From Paenibacillus sp. J23TS9 (GTDB lineage Bacteria; Bacillota; Bacilli; Paenibacillales; Paenibacillaceae), in assembly GCF_018403225.1 (NCBI RefSeq), contig NZ_BOSG01000004.1, positions 372,001-436,000 on the forward strand: a stretch of 64,000 bases of DNA. The letters are read 5' to 3'. Shown in pieces: positions 40,549 to 49,961 of the stretch; the stretch's first letter is position 1, and each line of letters begins with the position of its first letter. Made by a program: the position numbers and the translations under genes. The notes under the pieces are model-generated. The model searched no databases and was not told where the DNA came from. It was given only the letters and a program-made list of their open reading frames with translations.

Positions 40549-42303
40549 TTATCCGAATTGTGCTTGATGCAGTCTTGCATACACGCCCCCGCTTTGCAGG
40601 AGTTCCTCATGGCGTCCATGCTCGGCGATTCCCTCTTCCGTTACGACGATAATCCGATCAGCATTACGGATGGTAGCCAGTCTGTGCGCGATCACAAGCG
40701 TGGTCCGGTTGACCGCCAAGATTTCCAGCGCCTCCTGGATAATTGCTTCTGTCTCGGTATCGAGGGCAGATGTCGCTTCATCCAAAATTAATATCGGAGG
40801 ATTCTTAAGAAACATGCGTGCAATGGCCAGTCGTTGGCGCTGTCCGCCAGACAACTTCAGGCCGCGCTCACCAATAATGGTATCAAGCCCGTCCGGCAGT
40901 GACGCCACAAGGGATTCCAGATGAGCTTTTTGCACCGCATCCAGCAGATCCTCTTCGCTCGCATTCAAATCCCCATAGGCGATATTTTCACGGATCGTCC
41001 CGCTGAATAGGAACACGTCCTGCTGTACCATACCGATCTGTGAGCGGAGCGAATGCTGGGTCATTTCGCGAATATCCATCCCATCAATCGTGATAGCTCC
41101 TTCTTCCACATCGTAAAAACGCGGGATGAGGCTGCACAGAGTTGATTTTCCGGCGCCCGAGGGTCCGACCAGGGCTACCGTTTCACCGGCTTGAACCGTC
41201 AGGTTGATATCCTCCAGAATCCGTCTGTGATTTTCGTAGCCGAATGATACGTTACGGAATTCAATATCACCGCGAAGCTGCTTCACTTCCACCGCATTCG
41301 GCTGATCCTTAATTTCAGGGTCGGTATCCATCAGGTCACAGAAGCGTTTGAAGCCTGCCATCCCCTTAGGATAGCTCTCCATCAAGGCATTGATTTTGTC
41401 GATCGGCTTCAGGAAAATATTGACGTACAGCAGAAAAGCAACCAGTTCGCCGTAAGTCAGCTTATTCTGATAAGCAAACCAGGCGCCGCAGATCAGCACG
41501 ATCAGCGAGATCAGTCGTGTCAGCATATACATCCCCGAGACACTAAAAGACATGACCAAGTACGAGTGCAGCTTGGCAAGACGGAAACCGGCATTGCTTA
41601 CGCGAAAACGTTCGATTTCAAACTCTTCGTTGCCAAAGGATTTGACGACCCGAATCCCGGAAACGCTATCTTCAACGCCGGCATTCAGCTCCGCAATATT
41701 GCGGAACATTTCCGAGGATGCATGGTTCAGCCTCTGATTAAAAAATACAATCAGCCATACGATAAACGGCATGATGATGAAAGTGATTAAGGCAAGCTGC
41801 CAGTTGACCGTCCACATGATACAAAATGCCCCGAGAAAAGTCATGACGGCAATGAACATATCTTCCGGCCCGTGGTGGGCCATCTCCCCGATATCAAAAA
41901 GATCATTGGTCATTCGCGACATCAAGTGCCCTGTTTTTGTGTTGTCAAAATACTTGAATGACTGCTTCTGCACATGGTTAAACGCCTGCTGGCGCATATC
42001 CGATTCGATATTGATGCCCAGCTTATGCCCCCAGTAGCTGACGATAAACTGCAGCCCCATGCTGACCAGATAGAGGGCAAGCAAACCGCATCCCGCTGCG
42101 ATAATCGTACCCCATGCTCCATCCGGCAGCAGCTTGTCCACCACCCACTGGACTGCGACCGGAAATCCGAGTTCAAGCAATCCTGCTACCACTGCACAGC
42201 CAAAATCGATCATAAACAGTCTTTTATGCGGACCATAATATGCCATGAACCTTCGAATCAGACCCGAATTTTGACCTGCAGCCTTTCCTGCATTTTGCAT
42301 CAT
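40549..42303 (-). CDS. ABC exporter, fused permease and ATPase
   Basis: A ~584-residue half-transporter of the MsbA/LmrA type that homodimerises in the membrane. Six transmembrane helices occupy residues ~25-310. The ATPase has Walker A GPSGAGKST, the signature LSGGQRQRLAIAR, Walker B ILILDEATSALD and the H-loop AHRLATIR. The substrate (lipid or drug) cannot be told. Start choice is uncertain: ATG at 42303 is 12 nt after GGAGG, whereas the ATG at 42324 lies before that GGAGG and has no ribosome binding site. Confidence 0.9.
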   Translation of the reverse strand: MMQNAGKAAGQNSGLIRRFMAYYGPHKRLFMIDFGCAVVAGLLELGFPVAVQWVVDKLLPDGAWGTIIAAGCGLLALYLVSMGLQFIVSYWGHKLGINIESDMRQQAFNHVQKQSFKYFDNTKTGHLMSRMTNDLFDIGEMAHHGPEDMFIAVMTFLGAFCIMWTVNWQLALITFIIMPFIVWLIVFFNQRLNHASSEMFRNIAELNAGVEDSVSGIRVVKSFGNEEFEIERFRVSNAGFRLAKLHSYLVMSFSVSGMYMLTRLISLIVLICGAWFAYQNKLTYGELVAFLLYVNIFLKPIDKINALMESYPKGMAGFKRFCDLMDTDPEIKDQPNAVEVKQLRGDIEFRNVSFGYENHRRILEDINLTVQAGETVALVGPSGAGKSTLCSLIPRFYDVEEGAITIDGMDIREMTQHSLRSQIGMVQQDVFLFSGTIRENIAYGDLNASEEDLLDAVQKAHLESLVASLPDGLDTIIGERGLKLSGGQRQRLAIARMFLKNPPILILDEATSALDTETEAIIQEALEILAVNRTTLVIAHRLATIRNADRIIVVTEEGIAEHGRHEELLQSGGVYARLHQAQFG

Positions 42304-42490
42304 ACGCTTGCTAAGCCTCCACATCTATATGTAAGTAACCTGATTATAGCGTAAAGACCAAAGTTGGAGACATACCTTTCGCGATAAAATGTTTATATAA
42401 AAAGATCCCCTTCTTTTCATGGCCTGTTTAAATCTGGTATTCTAGTAGGTAATAAATAAAGTACATAACACAGAATGAGGAGGCTTAAGC

Positions 42491-43462
42491 ATGAAACAGA
42501 TCGTATGTCTTCATTCCCTGACACCGGAACAAATTCATCAGATCGAGCAGGCCGCCCCCGGCTTTGAAATGATTGTAAAGAATAAGAAGGAGCTCGACCA
42601 ACAGCAGATCAAGAACGCGGAAATCATCGTCGGTTGGTCGAAAACGATTGCCGAACATGCCCTGCAGGAGGATAGTAAGCTGAAATGGGTGCAGACTTGG
42701 TCTGCGGGTGTGGATACCCTGCCTTTAGAGCGATTAAGGGATCGGGGCATCCTGATCACCAACTCCAGCGGGGTGCATGCCATTCCGATTTCGGAAAGCA
42801 TATTTGCTATGATGCTCTCCTTCTCCCGTCAGATGCATATCGCCGTCCGCCATCAACTGCAGAAGAACTGGAAATCGGATCTGGCCGTTCCGGGACACAG
42901 TACACTGGGCGAGATAAACGGCAAAACATTGGTTATCGTCGGCGTGGGAGAAATCGGCCGCGAAACTGCCCGACTGGCCAAGGCTTTCGGCATGCATGTT
43001 ATCGGGGTCAGACGCTCGGATAAACCGGAGCCGAACGTGGATCAAATGTTTACGATGGATGGCTTGCATGAGGCTCTTGGTCAGGGCGATTACATTGTGA
43101 ATGTGCTGCCGTTAACGGAGGAAACTCATCATATGTTTGACTCCGCAGCCTGGAAGGCAGCCAAAAAAGGCGCATGCTTCATCAATGCCGGCCGCGGGCC
43201 GACGGTTGATACGTCCTCGCTAATTGATGCCTTGAACAGCGGACAAATCAGCGGTGCTGGTCTGGACGTATTTGAACAGGAGCCGCTCCCATCGGACAAT
43301 CCGCTGTGGACGATGGAACAAGTGATCATTACTCCGCATGTTGCCGGAAGCAATGACCGTTACACCGAGCGGGTGGTTGATATTTTCACGGAAAATGTTA
43401 AAGCCTACGCCCAAGGGCAAAAGCCGCCGCGCAATCTGGTTGATTACGAACGGATGTATTAA
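42491..43462 (+). CDS. D-2-hydroxyacid dehydrogenase
   Basis: A 323-residue NAD(P)-dependent 2-hydroxyacid dehydrogenase. The NAD-binding motif VIVGVGEIGRETA and the catalytic Arg (INAGRGPTVD), Glu (DVFEQEPLP) and His (TPHVAGSN) are in the expected order. It reduces a 2-oxoacid such as hydroxypyruvate or phenylpyruvate. GAGGAGG lies 7 nt before the ATG. It is single and followed by a terminator. Confidence 0.93.
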   Translation: MKQIVCLHSLTPEQIHQIEQAAPGFEMIVKNKKELDQQQIKNAEIIVGWSKTIAEHALQEDSKLKWVQTWSAGVDTLPLERLRDRGILITNSSGVHAIPISESIFAMMLSFSRQMHIAVRHQLQKNWKSDLAVPGHSTLGEINGKTLVIVGVGEIGRETARLAKAFGMHVIGVRRSDKPEPNVDQMFTMDGLHEALGQGDYIVNVLPLTEETHHMFDSAAWKAAKKGACFINAGRGPTVDTSSLIDALNSGQISGAGLDVFEQEPLPSDNPLWTMEQVIITPHVAGSNDRYTERVVDIFTENVKAYAQGQKPPRNLVDYERMY

Positions 43463-43467
43463 TAATA

Positions 43468-43505
43468 AAAGCCCCAGTCTCTCATTTAGAAGAGACCGGG
43501 GCTTT
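43468..43505. terminator. Bidirectional rho-independent terminator
   Basis: AAAGCCCC-A-GTCTCT and AGAGAC-C-GGGGCTTT form a strong stem between two convergent genes, with A/T-rich flanks. Confidence 0.92.
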
Positions 43506-43511
43506 CCTATA

Positions 43512-44492
43512 TTAAGCCTCGCACAGCCACACATGGCGTACAAAGCTACCCTTCCATACCTTGCATTCAACCTTGATGCGGTAACCCGCTTCTTCGATCC
43601 GGCTCCGTACCTCTTCTTCAGTGGATACGATCACCGCCCGCGGCGCCAGACGATGAAGGCTCGCCAGCATACGCTTCTGCTCTTCCGTTGGCAATACCGA
43701 GCAGAGATTGTAGGGCATATCTAAAATCGCAGCATCGAACGGACCATCCAGTTCATTCATATCCCCCAGCGTAACCAGCTCCACAGGATAACCGTAGTGC
43801 TCCAGATTCGTTCTTGCTCCGCGGATGGCAAGAGGATTGATATCTCTTCCCCGGATGTCCAGCCCCATGGACAAGGCTTCAATCAGCACATTGCCCATCC
43901 CGCAGCAAGGGTCCACCGCCCGTAAACCTTCTGTATCCGGCGCCATAATATTAACCAGCGTTCTGGCTGTGGCGGCGCTGAGGCCCGTGGAATAGTTCTG
44001 CGGTTTATGGATATGCGAGTGCCATGTCCGCTGCGGATAGTGACATATGCCTAGCAGCCAGGTCCCCTGTATAGAGATCAGCCCTAGCGTAATATCCGGC
44101 TTCCTCATATCAGCCCTTCCCTGAATCCGGCTTCCGACGAGCCGTTCAAATGCTCTCTGATCCTCATAAGGATAAGGATCACCTGATTTGATAAATATCA
44201 CTTTGAAAGTTTTTTTGTCCTCAACAAGCTGTCTCAAGCTTGCGTGCTCCGCAAGCTCTTCCACTGAGTTTCCGCTAAGCAGCACATCCATACGCAGAGA
44301 CAGGAACGGACTGCGGTCGGGATCGATATCCTGTTGACTTAGCAGCAGTGATTCCTTCCGGTATTCCTCGCTGCTGCCAAATAATGCCCGCATCTCCATA
44401 CTGCAAAGCTCCGCTTCCGTCTCATGGCTGGCATACGTATAGAGATAAACCATGTGACCGTCCGCCAAGTCCTGTTGTACATGTTCTTTCAT
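43512..44492 (-). CDS. TRM11-like RNA guanine-N2 methyltransferase
   Basis: A 326-residue SAM-dependent methyltransferase of the TRM11/TrmN family. Motif I is RAVDPCCGMGNVLIEAL (residues ~195-211) and motif IV is DMPYNLCSVLP, the N-methyltransferase (D/N)PPY motif with Met in place of Pro. The N-terminal half should be an RNA-binding domain, but a THUMP domain is not obvious. ATG at 44492 follows AAGGA; an upstream start at 44519 is less likely. It ends an apparent operon after the dGTPase and LLM genes. Confidence 0.85.
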   Translation of the reverse strand: MKEHVQQDLADGHMVYLYTYASHETEAELCSMEMRALFGSSEEYRKESLLLSQQDIDPDRSPFLSLRMDVLLSGNSVEELAEHASLRQLVEDKKTFKVIFIKSGDPYPYEDQRAFERLVGSRIQGRADMRKPDITLGLISIQGTWLLGICHYPQRTWHSHIHKPQNYSTGLSAATARTLVNIMAPDTEGLRAVDPCCGMGNVLIEALSMGLDIRGRDINPLAIRGARTNLEHYGYPVELVTLGDMNELDGPFDAAILDMPYNLCSVLPTEEQKRMLASLHRLAPRAVIVSTEEEVRSRIEEAGYRIKVECKVWKGSFVRHVWLCEA

Positions 44493-44524
44493 GAATAACC
44501 TGTTCCTTTCCAAGGCCAAATGAG

Positions 44525-45481
44525 CTATATATTATTCACTCCTAAACAGCAGGAGGCAAGCATTCGGTAAGAATCAAGCCGCTTCCGATAATCCTGAACA
44601 GGGGTAAATACAAGGAATTCATCGCATTCATAGACGCCTGCAAACATAGCGAGCCGCTCCCTTACCTGCTCCGGTGTGCCGTATACAAGCCGGTTTTGTG
44701 GTTCACCACGTACTTCTTGTTCTCCCGGCCCGCTCCGTTCTGGTCCCGGCAGCTTAGCTGCCCGCAGCAGATGCTCTGCCTCCTGCTCCGTCTCGGCACA
44801 AATAACCCCAATCGCCACCATCATGCGCGGCTTGTCCAGCAGAGCAGAAGGATGAAAGCTCTCACGGTACGTTTTCAGCACCTCGGCACCGTCACGTTCG
44901 CTCATAAACTGCCCAAAGACATAACCTGTGCCATACTCGGCAGCAAAACCTGCACTCTTGCTGTTCGTGCCCAGCATCCATAACTCCGGCTGGATCTGTG
45001 GAAAAGGTCTGGCCTGAACCAGCTGTTCTTCATAGACATATCGGTCATCCAGAAGCTTAATCAAAGCCCGCATCTTCTTCGGCATATCTGCGACATTCTG
45101 CAGAAAGTTACCGCTAAGCGCCATCGAAGCATGGGCTGAGCCGCCAGGCGCGCGACCGATCCCGAGATCAATGCGTCCCGGATTCAAAGCAGCCAGCAGG
45201 CGGAAGCTCTCCGCGACCTTCAGCGGGCTATAGTGAGGCAAGAGCAGAGCGCCTGTCCCCAGCCGGATCCGGTTAGTCTTCGCTCCGATATGTGCGAGGA
45301 GCAGCTCCGGTGAGGCACAGGACAGATTCTCCAGATCATGATGCTCAGCTGCCCAATAACGCGAATAGCCCCACTGTTCCGCCGAAGACGCAAGCACCAC
45401 TGCCTCCTGAAGCGCGGTTTCATAGGAGACCTCTCCTATTCTTGGTACCAAATCCAGCACGCTTAAGCTTATTCCCGTCAT
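44525..45481 (-). CDS. LLM-class flavin-dependent oxidoreductase
   Basis: A 318-residue luciferase-fold oxidoreductase of the MsnO8 group. SLSVLDLVP at the start, YWAAEHHDLENLSCASPELLLAHIG, PHYSPLKVAESF and RIDLGIGRAPGG match the same segments of the CmoO-like enzyme at 5150-6166. The paralogues share all key motifs but differ in between. ATG at 45481 follows GAGAGGGG. No partner reductase lies nearby. The gene sits between dgt and the methyltransferase with 42 and 32 nt gaps, probably as one transcript. Substrate unknown. Confidence 0.87.
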   Translation of the reverse strand: MTGISLSVLDLVPRIGEVSYETALQEAVVLASSAEQWGYSRYWAAEHHDLENLSCASPELLLAHIGAKTNRIRLGTGALLLPHYSPLKVAESFRLLAALNPGRIDLGIGRAPGGSAHASMALSGNFLQNVADMPKKMRALIKLLDDRYVYEEQLVQARPFPQIQPELWMLGTNSKSAGFAAEYGTGYVFGQFMSERDGAEVLKTYRESFHPSALLDKPRMMVAIGVICAETEQEAEHLLRAAKLPGPERSGPGEQEVRGEPQNRLVYGTPEQVRERLAMFAGVYECDEFLVFTPVQDYRKRLDSYRMLASCCLGVNNI

Positions 45482-45523
45482 GATTTCAGCCCCTCTCACA
45501 CAAACCGATTATGAAACCTCTAT

Positions 45524-46933
45524 TTAATCCAGATCGTAAATGGACCCTACCTTTAGTCCGTACAATTCATTATAGATCTTTTCCGCAAAGGCGTCCGTCA
45601 TGCCGGCGATATAATCGATGACCATGTGCTCCCATGTCCAAATCGGGCGGCTGCTAGCCTGATCCCTCTCGTAGCGCTGGAGCCAGTCGGACGGAATAAT
45701 GGATTTGGATGTGACAGGATCGAGAAAAGCATCCCAGAGATGCTTAATCATCCACTCGCTCCGTTTTTGCAGACGCTGCACGCGCAAATCCCGGATCATG
45801 GTGACCCAGGCAAAGCTCTTCAGGACGCTAACGGTACGAAGCATATCGAGATTTTCTTCATTGTCCTTGATAAACGTAACCTTTTTCCAGTCCCCATCTT
45901 CGATGACTCCAAGGTTACTGACGAACAGACTTACCCAGAAGGCCTTGACCTCGCGCCGAGTCCGGGAATAATCATGCTCGCAGGAAGGCAGCTTATCATT
46001 CCAGACCTGCAAGAAGGAGGTCATGACCTCTTCTACTTTGAGGCGGATGCGGTCCGCGTCCCAGCCTTTCCAGAAGAAATCCTCCAGCGTCATGATCTTC
46101 TCAATAATCAGGCGGATAATATAAGGATCATGCAGAAAATGCTCATGCACCTCAATCTTCCCAGCCTTAATCCCATCTTCCAGATCATGCGCGGAGTAGG
46201 CAATATCATCGCATAAATCCATGAGCTGCGATTCCAGCGTTCTTTTATCGGAGGGAATGCCCCAGTCCTGGCGGATCTCCGAAATATAACTCCATTCATG
46301 CTGGTAGAGGCCCTTCTTACTCAACGTACCCGGGAACGGATATTTGTTAATCCCCAGCAGCACCGCGTCGGATAAATTAAGCCCATCCACGTTTTCCCGT
46401 TTTTCCAGAAACATAATCAGCCGGAAATTATGCGCGTTGCCTTCAAAATGCTCATATTTATGCCGCATGCGGATGCGCACATCCTGAATTTGTTCGGAGT
46501 TCATATATAAGCCTTCAACCGCTTCTTTCGTCTTATCCTTGATAAGCTGATCCAGAATGCCGTCCAGCACTTCTTCACCCTTATGTCCAAAAGGCGGATG
46601 TCCAAAATCATGGGCAATCGCCGCGCATTCCACGACCTCCGGATCGATCACAAGTCCAGGATTATCAGCCATCTCTTCCGTAACTTCAGGATATGCACGC
46701 ACCAGACTTTTGGCCGCTTCGCGGGCAATCTGCGCGACTTCGAGCGAATGTGTCAGGCGTGTGCGGTAATAGTCACCGGTCCCCGCGCCAAAAACCTGAG
46801 ACTTGCCCTGCAACCGGCGGAATGTCGGTGAATGAATCAGCCTTGAATAATCCCGTTCATACGTAGCTCTGGACGCATCCAGTCTGGTTTGTTCAGGGTA
46901 CTGACGGTGTTCTCTTTTCTCTTTGATATTCAT
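45524..46933 (-). CDS. dgt: Deoxyguanosinetriphosphate triphosphohydrolase
   Basis: A 469-residue HD-domain dNTPase that releases tripolyphosphate from dGTP (type-1 Dgt). FRRLQGKSQVFGAGTGDYYRTRLTHSLEVAQIA contains the first metal-binding His, and ECAAIAHDFGHPPFGHKGEE the HD pair. The segment ESQLMDLCDDIAYSAHDLEDGI carries the last metal-binding Asp. ATG at 46933 follows AAGGAG by 8 nt; an upstream open frame starts at 46972. It precedes the LLM gene. Confidence 0.92.
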   Translation of the reverse strand: MNIKEKREHRQYPEQTRLDASRATYERDYSRLIHSPTFRRLQGKSQVFGAGTGDYYRTRLTHSLEVAQIAREAAKSLVRAYPEVTEEMADNPGLVIDPEVVECAAIAHDFGHPPFGHKGEEVLDGILDQLIKDKTKEAVEGLYMNSEQIQDVRIRMRHKYEHFEGNAHNFRLIMFLEKRENVDGLNLSDAVLLGINKYPFPGTLSKKGLYQHEWSYISEIRQDWGIPSDKRTLESQLMDLCDDIAYSAHDLEDGIKAGKIEVHEHFLHDPYIIRLIIEKIMTLEDFFWKGWDADRIRLKVEEVMTSFLQVWNDKLPSCEHDYSRTRREVKAFWVSLFVSNLGVIEDGDWKKVTFIKDNEENLDMLRTVSVLKSFAWVTMIRDLRVQRLQKRSEWMIKHLWDAFLDPVTSKSIIPSDWLQRYERDQASSRPIWTWEHMVIDYIAGMTDAFAEKIYNELYGLKVGSIYDLD

Positions 46934-47063
46934 ATACAGCACTCCTTGGCTCCAGTTTTTTATTTTTTTCATTATAAGACATTTCGAACCCGCTGTACTT
47001 GTAAATTTATAAACGCGTGATGCTTCTTCTATTCGATAATTGCTTTCCTATCATAAATCTGCA

Positions 47064-47111
47064 CAAAAAAGCCGCCTTTCAGACCGTTATCACGGTCCGC
47101 ATCGACGGCTA
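47064..47111 (-). terminator. Rho-independent terminator downstream of the anti-sigma gene
   Basis: On the minus strand AGCCGTC...GGCGGCTTTTTT encloses an inner GACCGT/ACGGTC stem, 39 nt after the anti-sigma stop. Confidence 0.88.
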
Positions 47112-47149
47112 ATGGATACACAGATTGTAAAATCAGTCCAATCATTCCA

Positions 47150-48337
47150 TTACGGCTCCTGGTTCCAGTTCCACAATGTGACTTTTCCAACGCGAATACC
47201 GGACACCGCAGGGTCATTTTTCAGCTTTAGAATTTCTTTGGTAGGGCCGGTCACAACGGCTCCATAGATTTTAACCCCGTTCTTCTCCACATAATCAAGA
47301 GTATCGCTAATGTCCACAAAAGGAATCAGATTTCTCGCCGCTAATTTATGCTTTTCCAGAATGCGGAGGGTATTGATAAAGTTCTCATTCCTTAGCTCTC
47401 CTGAGCCGTAGGGGTCTACACCAGGATATGAAGTTGAAGTAGTGCTCATTGAGGTGAAGAGTCCCGTTTTTTGTTTTGAACTACTCGTGACCTTCCCATC
47501 GCCAGGATGCCATACGGGGTACGATGGAAATCCAATTGGGCTGACCACCATTCCGTAATCGCGTTTTGCCGATCCCTCACCATTGTCTACAGCAAACCAG
47601 AGCGGATCAAACGGTTTGCCCTCGAACAGCTTCAAAAAATCATCTGTTGAATATAGCTGTTTGTAAGATACATAGGCCTCCGTTACCGTGCCTTCAGGCA
47701 GCTTCTCCAGCCTTTTCCATTCTGCACCACTGTCTATGGCTTTATATCCTGGATATTGAAAAAGAACTTTTCCGATTGCTTCGGCATCTGACCAGGAGAA
47801 ATCATATATTCGCAGCCAGCTGAATAGAAATGATCCCGAGAAATCTCCTACCTCAAGATTTTCATCTCCCACGCGTTTCGTCATTTTCCCGGTTGCCTTC
47901 ATATTAAAATAAGTCCCAGCATTGCTGCTCAGATTAACTTTGATATTAGGATATCCGACAGCGATAGCCGACTCCACCACATCCTTGTTCACTTCACTAC
48001 GATCCGGGCTCCCTGCTGAAAAGTAAATCGCGCTCCCGATCGAAGACAAGAACGTAAACCATATAAACAAACTGAATAGTGTTAATACCGTGCCAAAACG
48101 CGCCTTCCATTTCCCTCTTCGGAGCAGTCTCGCTTCCCGCTTATGCATTTTCTTCTCTTCAGCAGATAACTTACCGTGCCCCGTGTTCTTCTTGTCTTCC
48201 TCACTGTCCAGCATGTTATCCAGATAGGACTGGTAGACTTCCATCTTCTCCAGCTCCTGCTCCAGCTGTAGCTTTTCCTCGTCCGGCAGCTTTCCATCCC
48301 GGTAATCCTGCAGCTTTTTTCTGAAATCATCGCTCAT
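47150..48337 (-). CDS. Anti-sigma factor with sigma-regulator N- and C-terminal domains (YhdL-like)
   Basis: A 395-residue single-pass membrane protein. The cytosolic N-terminus (FRKKLQDYRDGKLPDEEKLQLEQELEKMEVYQSYLDNML) is the Sigma_reg_N domain that holds the sigma factor. A transmembrane helix lies near residues 78-105, and a large extracellular Sigma_reg_C domain ends at the C-terminus. This matches YhdL, the anti-sigma-M of B. subtilis. ATG at 48337 is chosen with AAAGGA upstream and overlaps the sigma stop by 11 nt. It should sequester the adjacent sigma until envelope stress; no YhdK homologue follows. Confidence 0.88.
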   Translation of the reverse strand: MSDDFRKKLQDYRDGKLPDEEKLQLEQELEKMEVYQSYLDNMLDSEEDKKNTGHGKLSAEEKKMHKREARLLRRGKWKARFGTVLTLFSLFIWFTFLSSIGSAIYFSAGSPDRSEVNKDVVESAIAVGYPNIKVNLSSNAGTYFNMKATGKMTKRVGDENLEVGDFSGSFLFSWLRIYDFSWSDAEAIGKVLFQYPGYKAIDSGAEWKRLEKLPEGTVTEAYVSYKQLYSTDDFLKLFEGKPFDPLWFAVDNGEGSAKRDYGMVVSPIGFPSYPVWHPGDGKVTSSSKQKTGLFTSMSTTSTSYPGVDPYGSGELRNENFINTLRILEKHKLAARNLIPFVDISDTLDYVEKNGVKIYGAVVTGPTKEILKLKNDPAVSGIRVGKVTLWNWNQEP

Positions 48338-48842
48338 TCTGATCGTTCCTTTCCCGGATCTTCCGCAGCTGCTGCCTGGCCCTAAACAGCAGAATTTTAA
48401 AATGCGATAGTGCAATGCCCATAATATCCGCGCTTTCCTGGTATGAAAACTGATGCAGATCATATAAAATCAAAGCCTGCTTCTGCAGATCAGGAAGCTT
48501 AGATATCCAATCCTGCAGCGTATCCCTGGCTTCCTTTTGCAAAATGACCGATTCAGGTTCCTTCCTGTCATCATCAGGCAGATTATGAAAAAAATCATCC
48601 GACGACGTGATACTTCGGCTTTCTTTACGCTTCATATCAATAAAGGCATTGTAGGCCACCCGGAAGAGCCAAGGCTTGATCTTCTCATCCTTGTAATTTT
48701 CCAGATGCAAATAAGCCCGGTAAAAGGTCTCCTGTACCAGATCCTCTGCGGCAGCTTCTTCTCCGCAAAGGGTCCGTAAATATCGGTACACTTCAGGCAT
48801 ATATTTCCGGTACACGCTTTCGAGTGTGCTGCGCTTCATCAT
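48327..48842 (-). CDS. sigM: ECF sigma factor, sigma-M-like
   Basis: A 171-residue sigma-70 family ECF protein. Region 2 (MPEVYRYLRTLCGEEAAAEDLVQETFYRAYLHLENYKDE) and region 4 (LPDLQKQALILYDLHQFSYQESADIMGIALSHFKILLFRARQQL) are complete. It directs transcription of envelope-stress genes if it behaves like SigM. The start has two consecutive ATGs (48842, 48839) after GAGGGG. A candidate self-recognised promoter lies just upstream. The anti-sigma gene follows with an 11-nt overlap. The symbol rests on the YhdL-type partner, not on a unique motif. Confidence 0.88.
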   Translation of the reverse strand: MMKRSTLESVYRKYMPEVYRYLRTLCGEEAAAEDLVQETFYRAYLHLENYKDEKIKPWLFRVAYNAFIDMKRKESRSITSSDDFFHNLPDDDRKEPESVILQKEARDTLQDWISKLPDLQKQALILYDLHQFSYQESADIMGIALSHFKILLFRARQQLRKIRERNDQNER

Positions 48843-48861
48843 TTAATCCCCTCAATAAAAC

Positions 48862-48887
48862 CACGTTTCAACCAGACAATAGTTACA
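48862..48887 (-). promoter_or_regulatory. Candidate ECF (sigma-M-type) autoregulatory promoter
   Basis: On the minus strand TGTAAC (48887-48882), 16 nt and CGTG (48865-48862) resemble the ECF consensus TGAAAC-N16-CGTC, one base off in each box. Its -10 lies 20 nt before the sigma start codon. Confidence 0.4.
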
Positions 48888-48994
48888 GACTTTTGGAAAA
48901 TAATCTCAAAAACTTATCAGATCCTTACCACTTCCACCTAAATGGCACGGATTCCTCCAAGAACAAGATGGGCCAGGACAGACGAACAGGACAC

Positions 48995-49036
48995 AAAAAA
49001 GCAGCCCTCTACCTCATTGTGAGGTAAAAAGCTGCT
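48995..49036. terminator. Rho-independent terminator downstream of the oligopeptide transporter operon
   Basis: GCAGC...GCTGC outer stem and TACCTCA/TGAGGTA inner stem with an A-run (plus) equal to a T-run on the minus strand, 18 nt after the last permease gene. Confidence 0.88.
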
Positions 49037-49053
49037 CTCTGCTTACTCATGTT

Positions 49054-49950
49054 TTAATTTTTCATTCTTGGATCCAGTACATCCCGCAGGCCGTCCCCGA
49101 GGAGATTGAAACCGAGCACCGTCAGCATGATCGATACACCCGGAAAAACGACCGTCCAAGGTGCTTTCTGAATAAACTGACGGGAGTCGGACAGCATTTT
49201 GCCCCACTCCGGCTCCGGAGGCTGAGCGCCGAGACCAAGGAAGCCGAGGGCCGCCGCTTCGATAATCGCCGTCGCAATGCCAAGCGTGCCCTGCACGATG
49301 ATCGGCGTCAGGCTGTTCGGCAAAATATGGCTGAGGAGAATACGCATATTTTTCATTCCAATCGCCTTTGCCGACGTGATATACTCTTCATTCTTCAAGC
49401 TGAGCACCTTCGCCCGGACCAGCCGGCCGTAAGTTGGAATGTTAACGATCGCGATGGCGTACAGCGCATTTTGCAGCGAAGGCCCCAGAATGGCCACGAT
49501 TGCAATCGCGAGCAGGATGCTCGGGAATGCCAGCAAAATGTCGAAGAGTCTTGAAATGACCATATCCGCCCATTTGCCAAAGTAGCCCGCAATAATTCCC
49601 AGTGCCGTGCCGGCTGCAATGGAGCCAATCACCGAAAAGAAGCCGACCCAAAGCGAAATTCTTGCGCCATACAATACCCGGCTGAACAAATCGCGTCCGA
49701 GATCATCCGTTCCGAACCAATGGGCCGAGGATGGTGCCTTCAGGCGGTCCATCAGCTGCTGATCCTTGTAATCAAAGGGTGCAATCAGCGGCGCGATCAG
49801 GGCAATCACAATGAAGAAAATAATAATCATGAGCCCGATCATCGCGATTTTATTTTTACGAAACGCCCTCCACGCATCACGCCAGGGGCCTGACACTTCC
49901 TCCATGACTGGAGCGGCGGCGGAGCTTGGTTTAACCGTAACTTCTGCCAT
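49054..49950 (-). CDS. Oligopeptide/dipeptide ABC transporter permease (DppC/OppC)
   Basis: A 298-residue inner-membrane permease with six hydrophobic segments and an N-terminal cytosolic region. HWFGTDDLGRDLFSRVLYGARISLWVGF is typical of the C-type subunit. The EAA loop reads EYITSAKAIGMKNMRILLSHILPN. It pairs with the B-type permease 11 nt upstream. AAGGGGGAAG precedes the ATG. It is the last gene of a five-gene operon. Confidence 0.93.
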   Translation of the reverse strand: MAEVTVKPSSAAAPVMEEVSGPWRDAWRAFRKNKIAMIGLMIIIFFIVIALIAPLIAPFDYKDQQLMDRLKAPSSAHWFGTDDLGRDLFSRVLYGARISLWVGFFSVIGSIAAGTALGIIAGYFGKWADMVISRLFDILLAFPSILLAIAIVAILGPSLQNALYAIAIVNIPTYGRLVRAKVLSLKNEEYITSAKAIGMKNMRILLSHILPNSLTPIIVQGTLGIATAIIEAAALGFLGLGAQPPEPEWGKMLSDSRQFIQKAPWTVVFPGVSIMLTVLGFNLLGDGLRDVLDPRMKN

Positions 49951-49961
49951 GTTCTTCCCCC

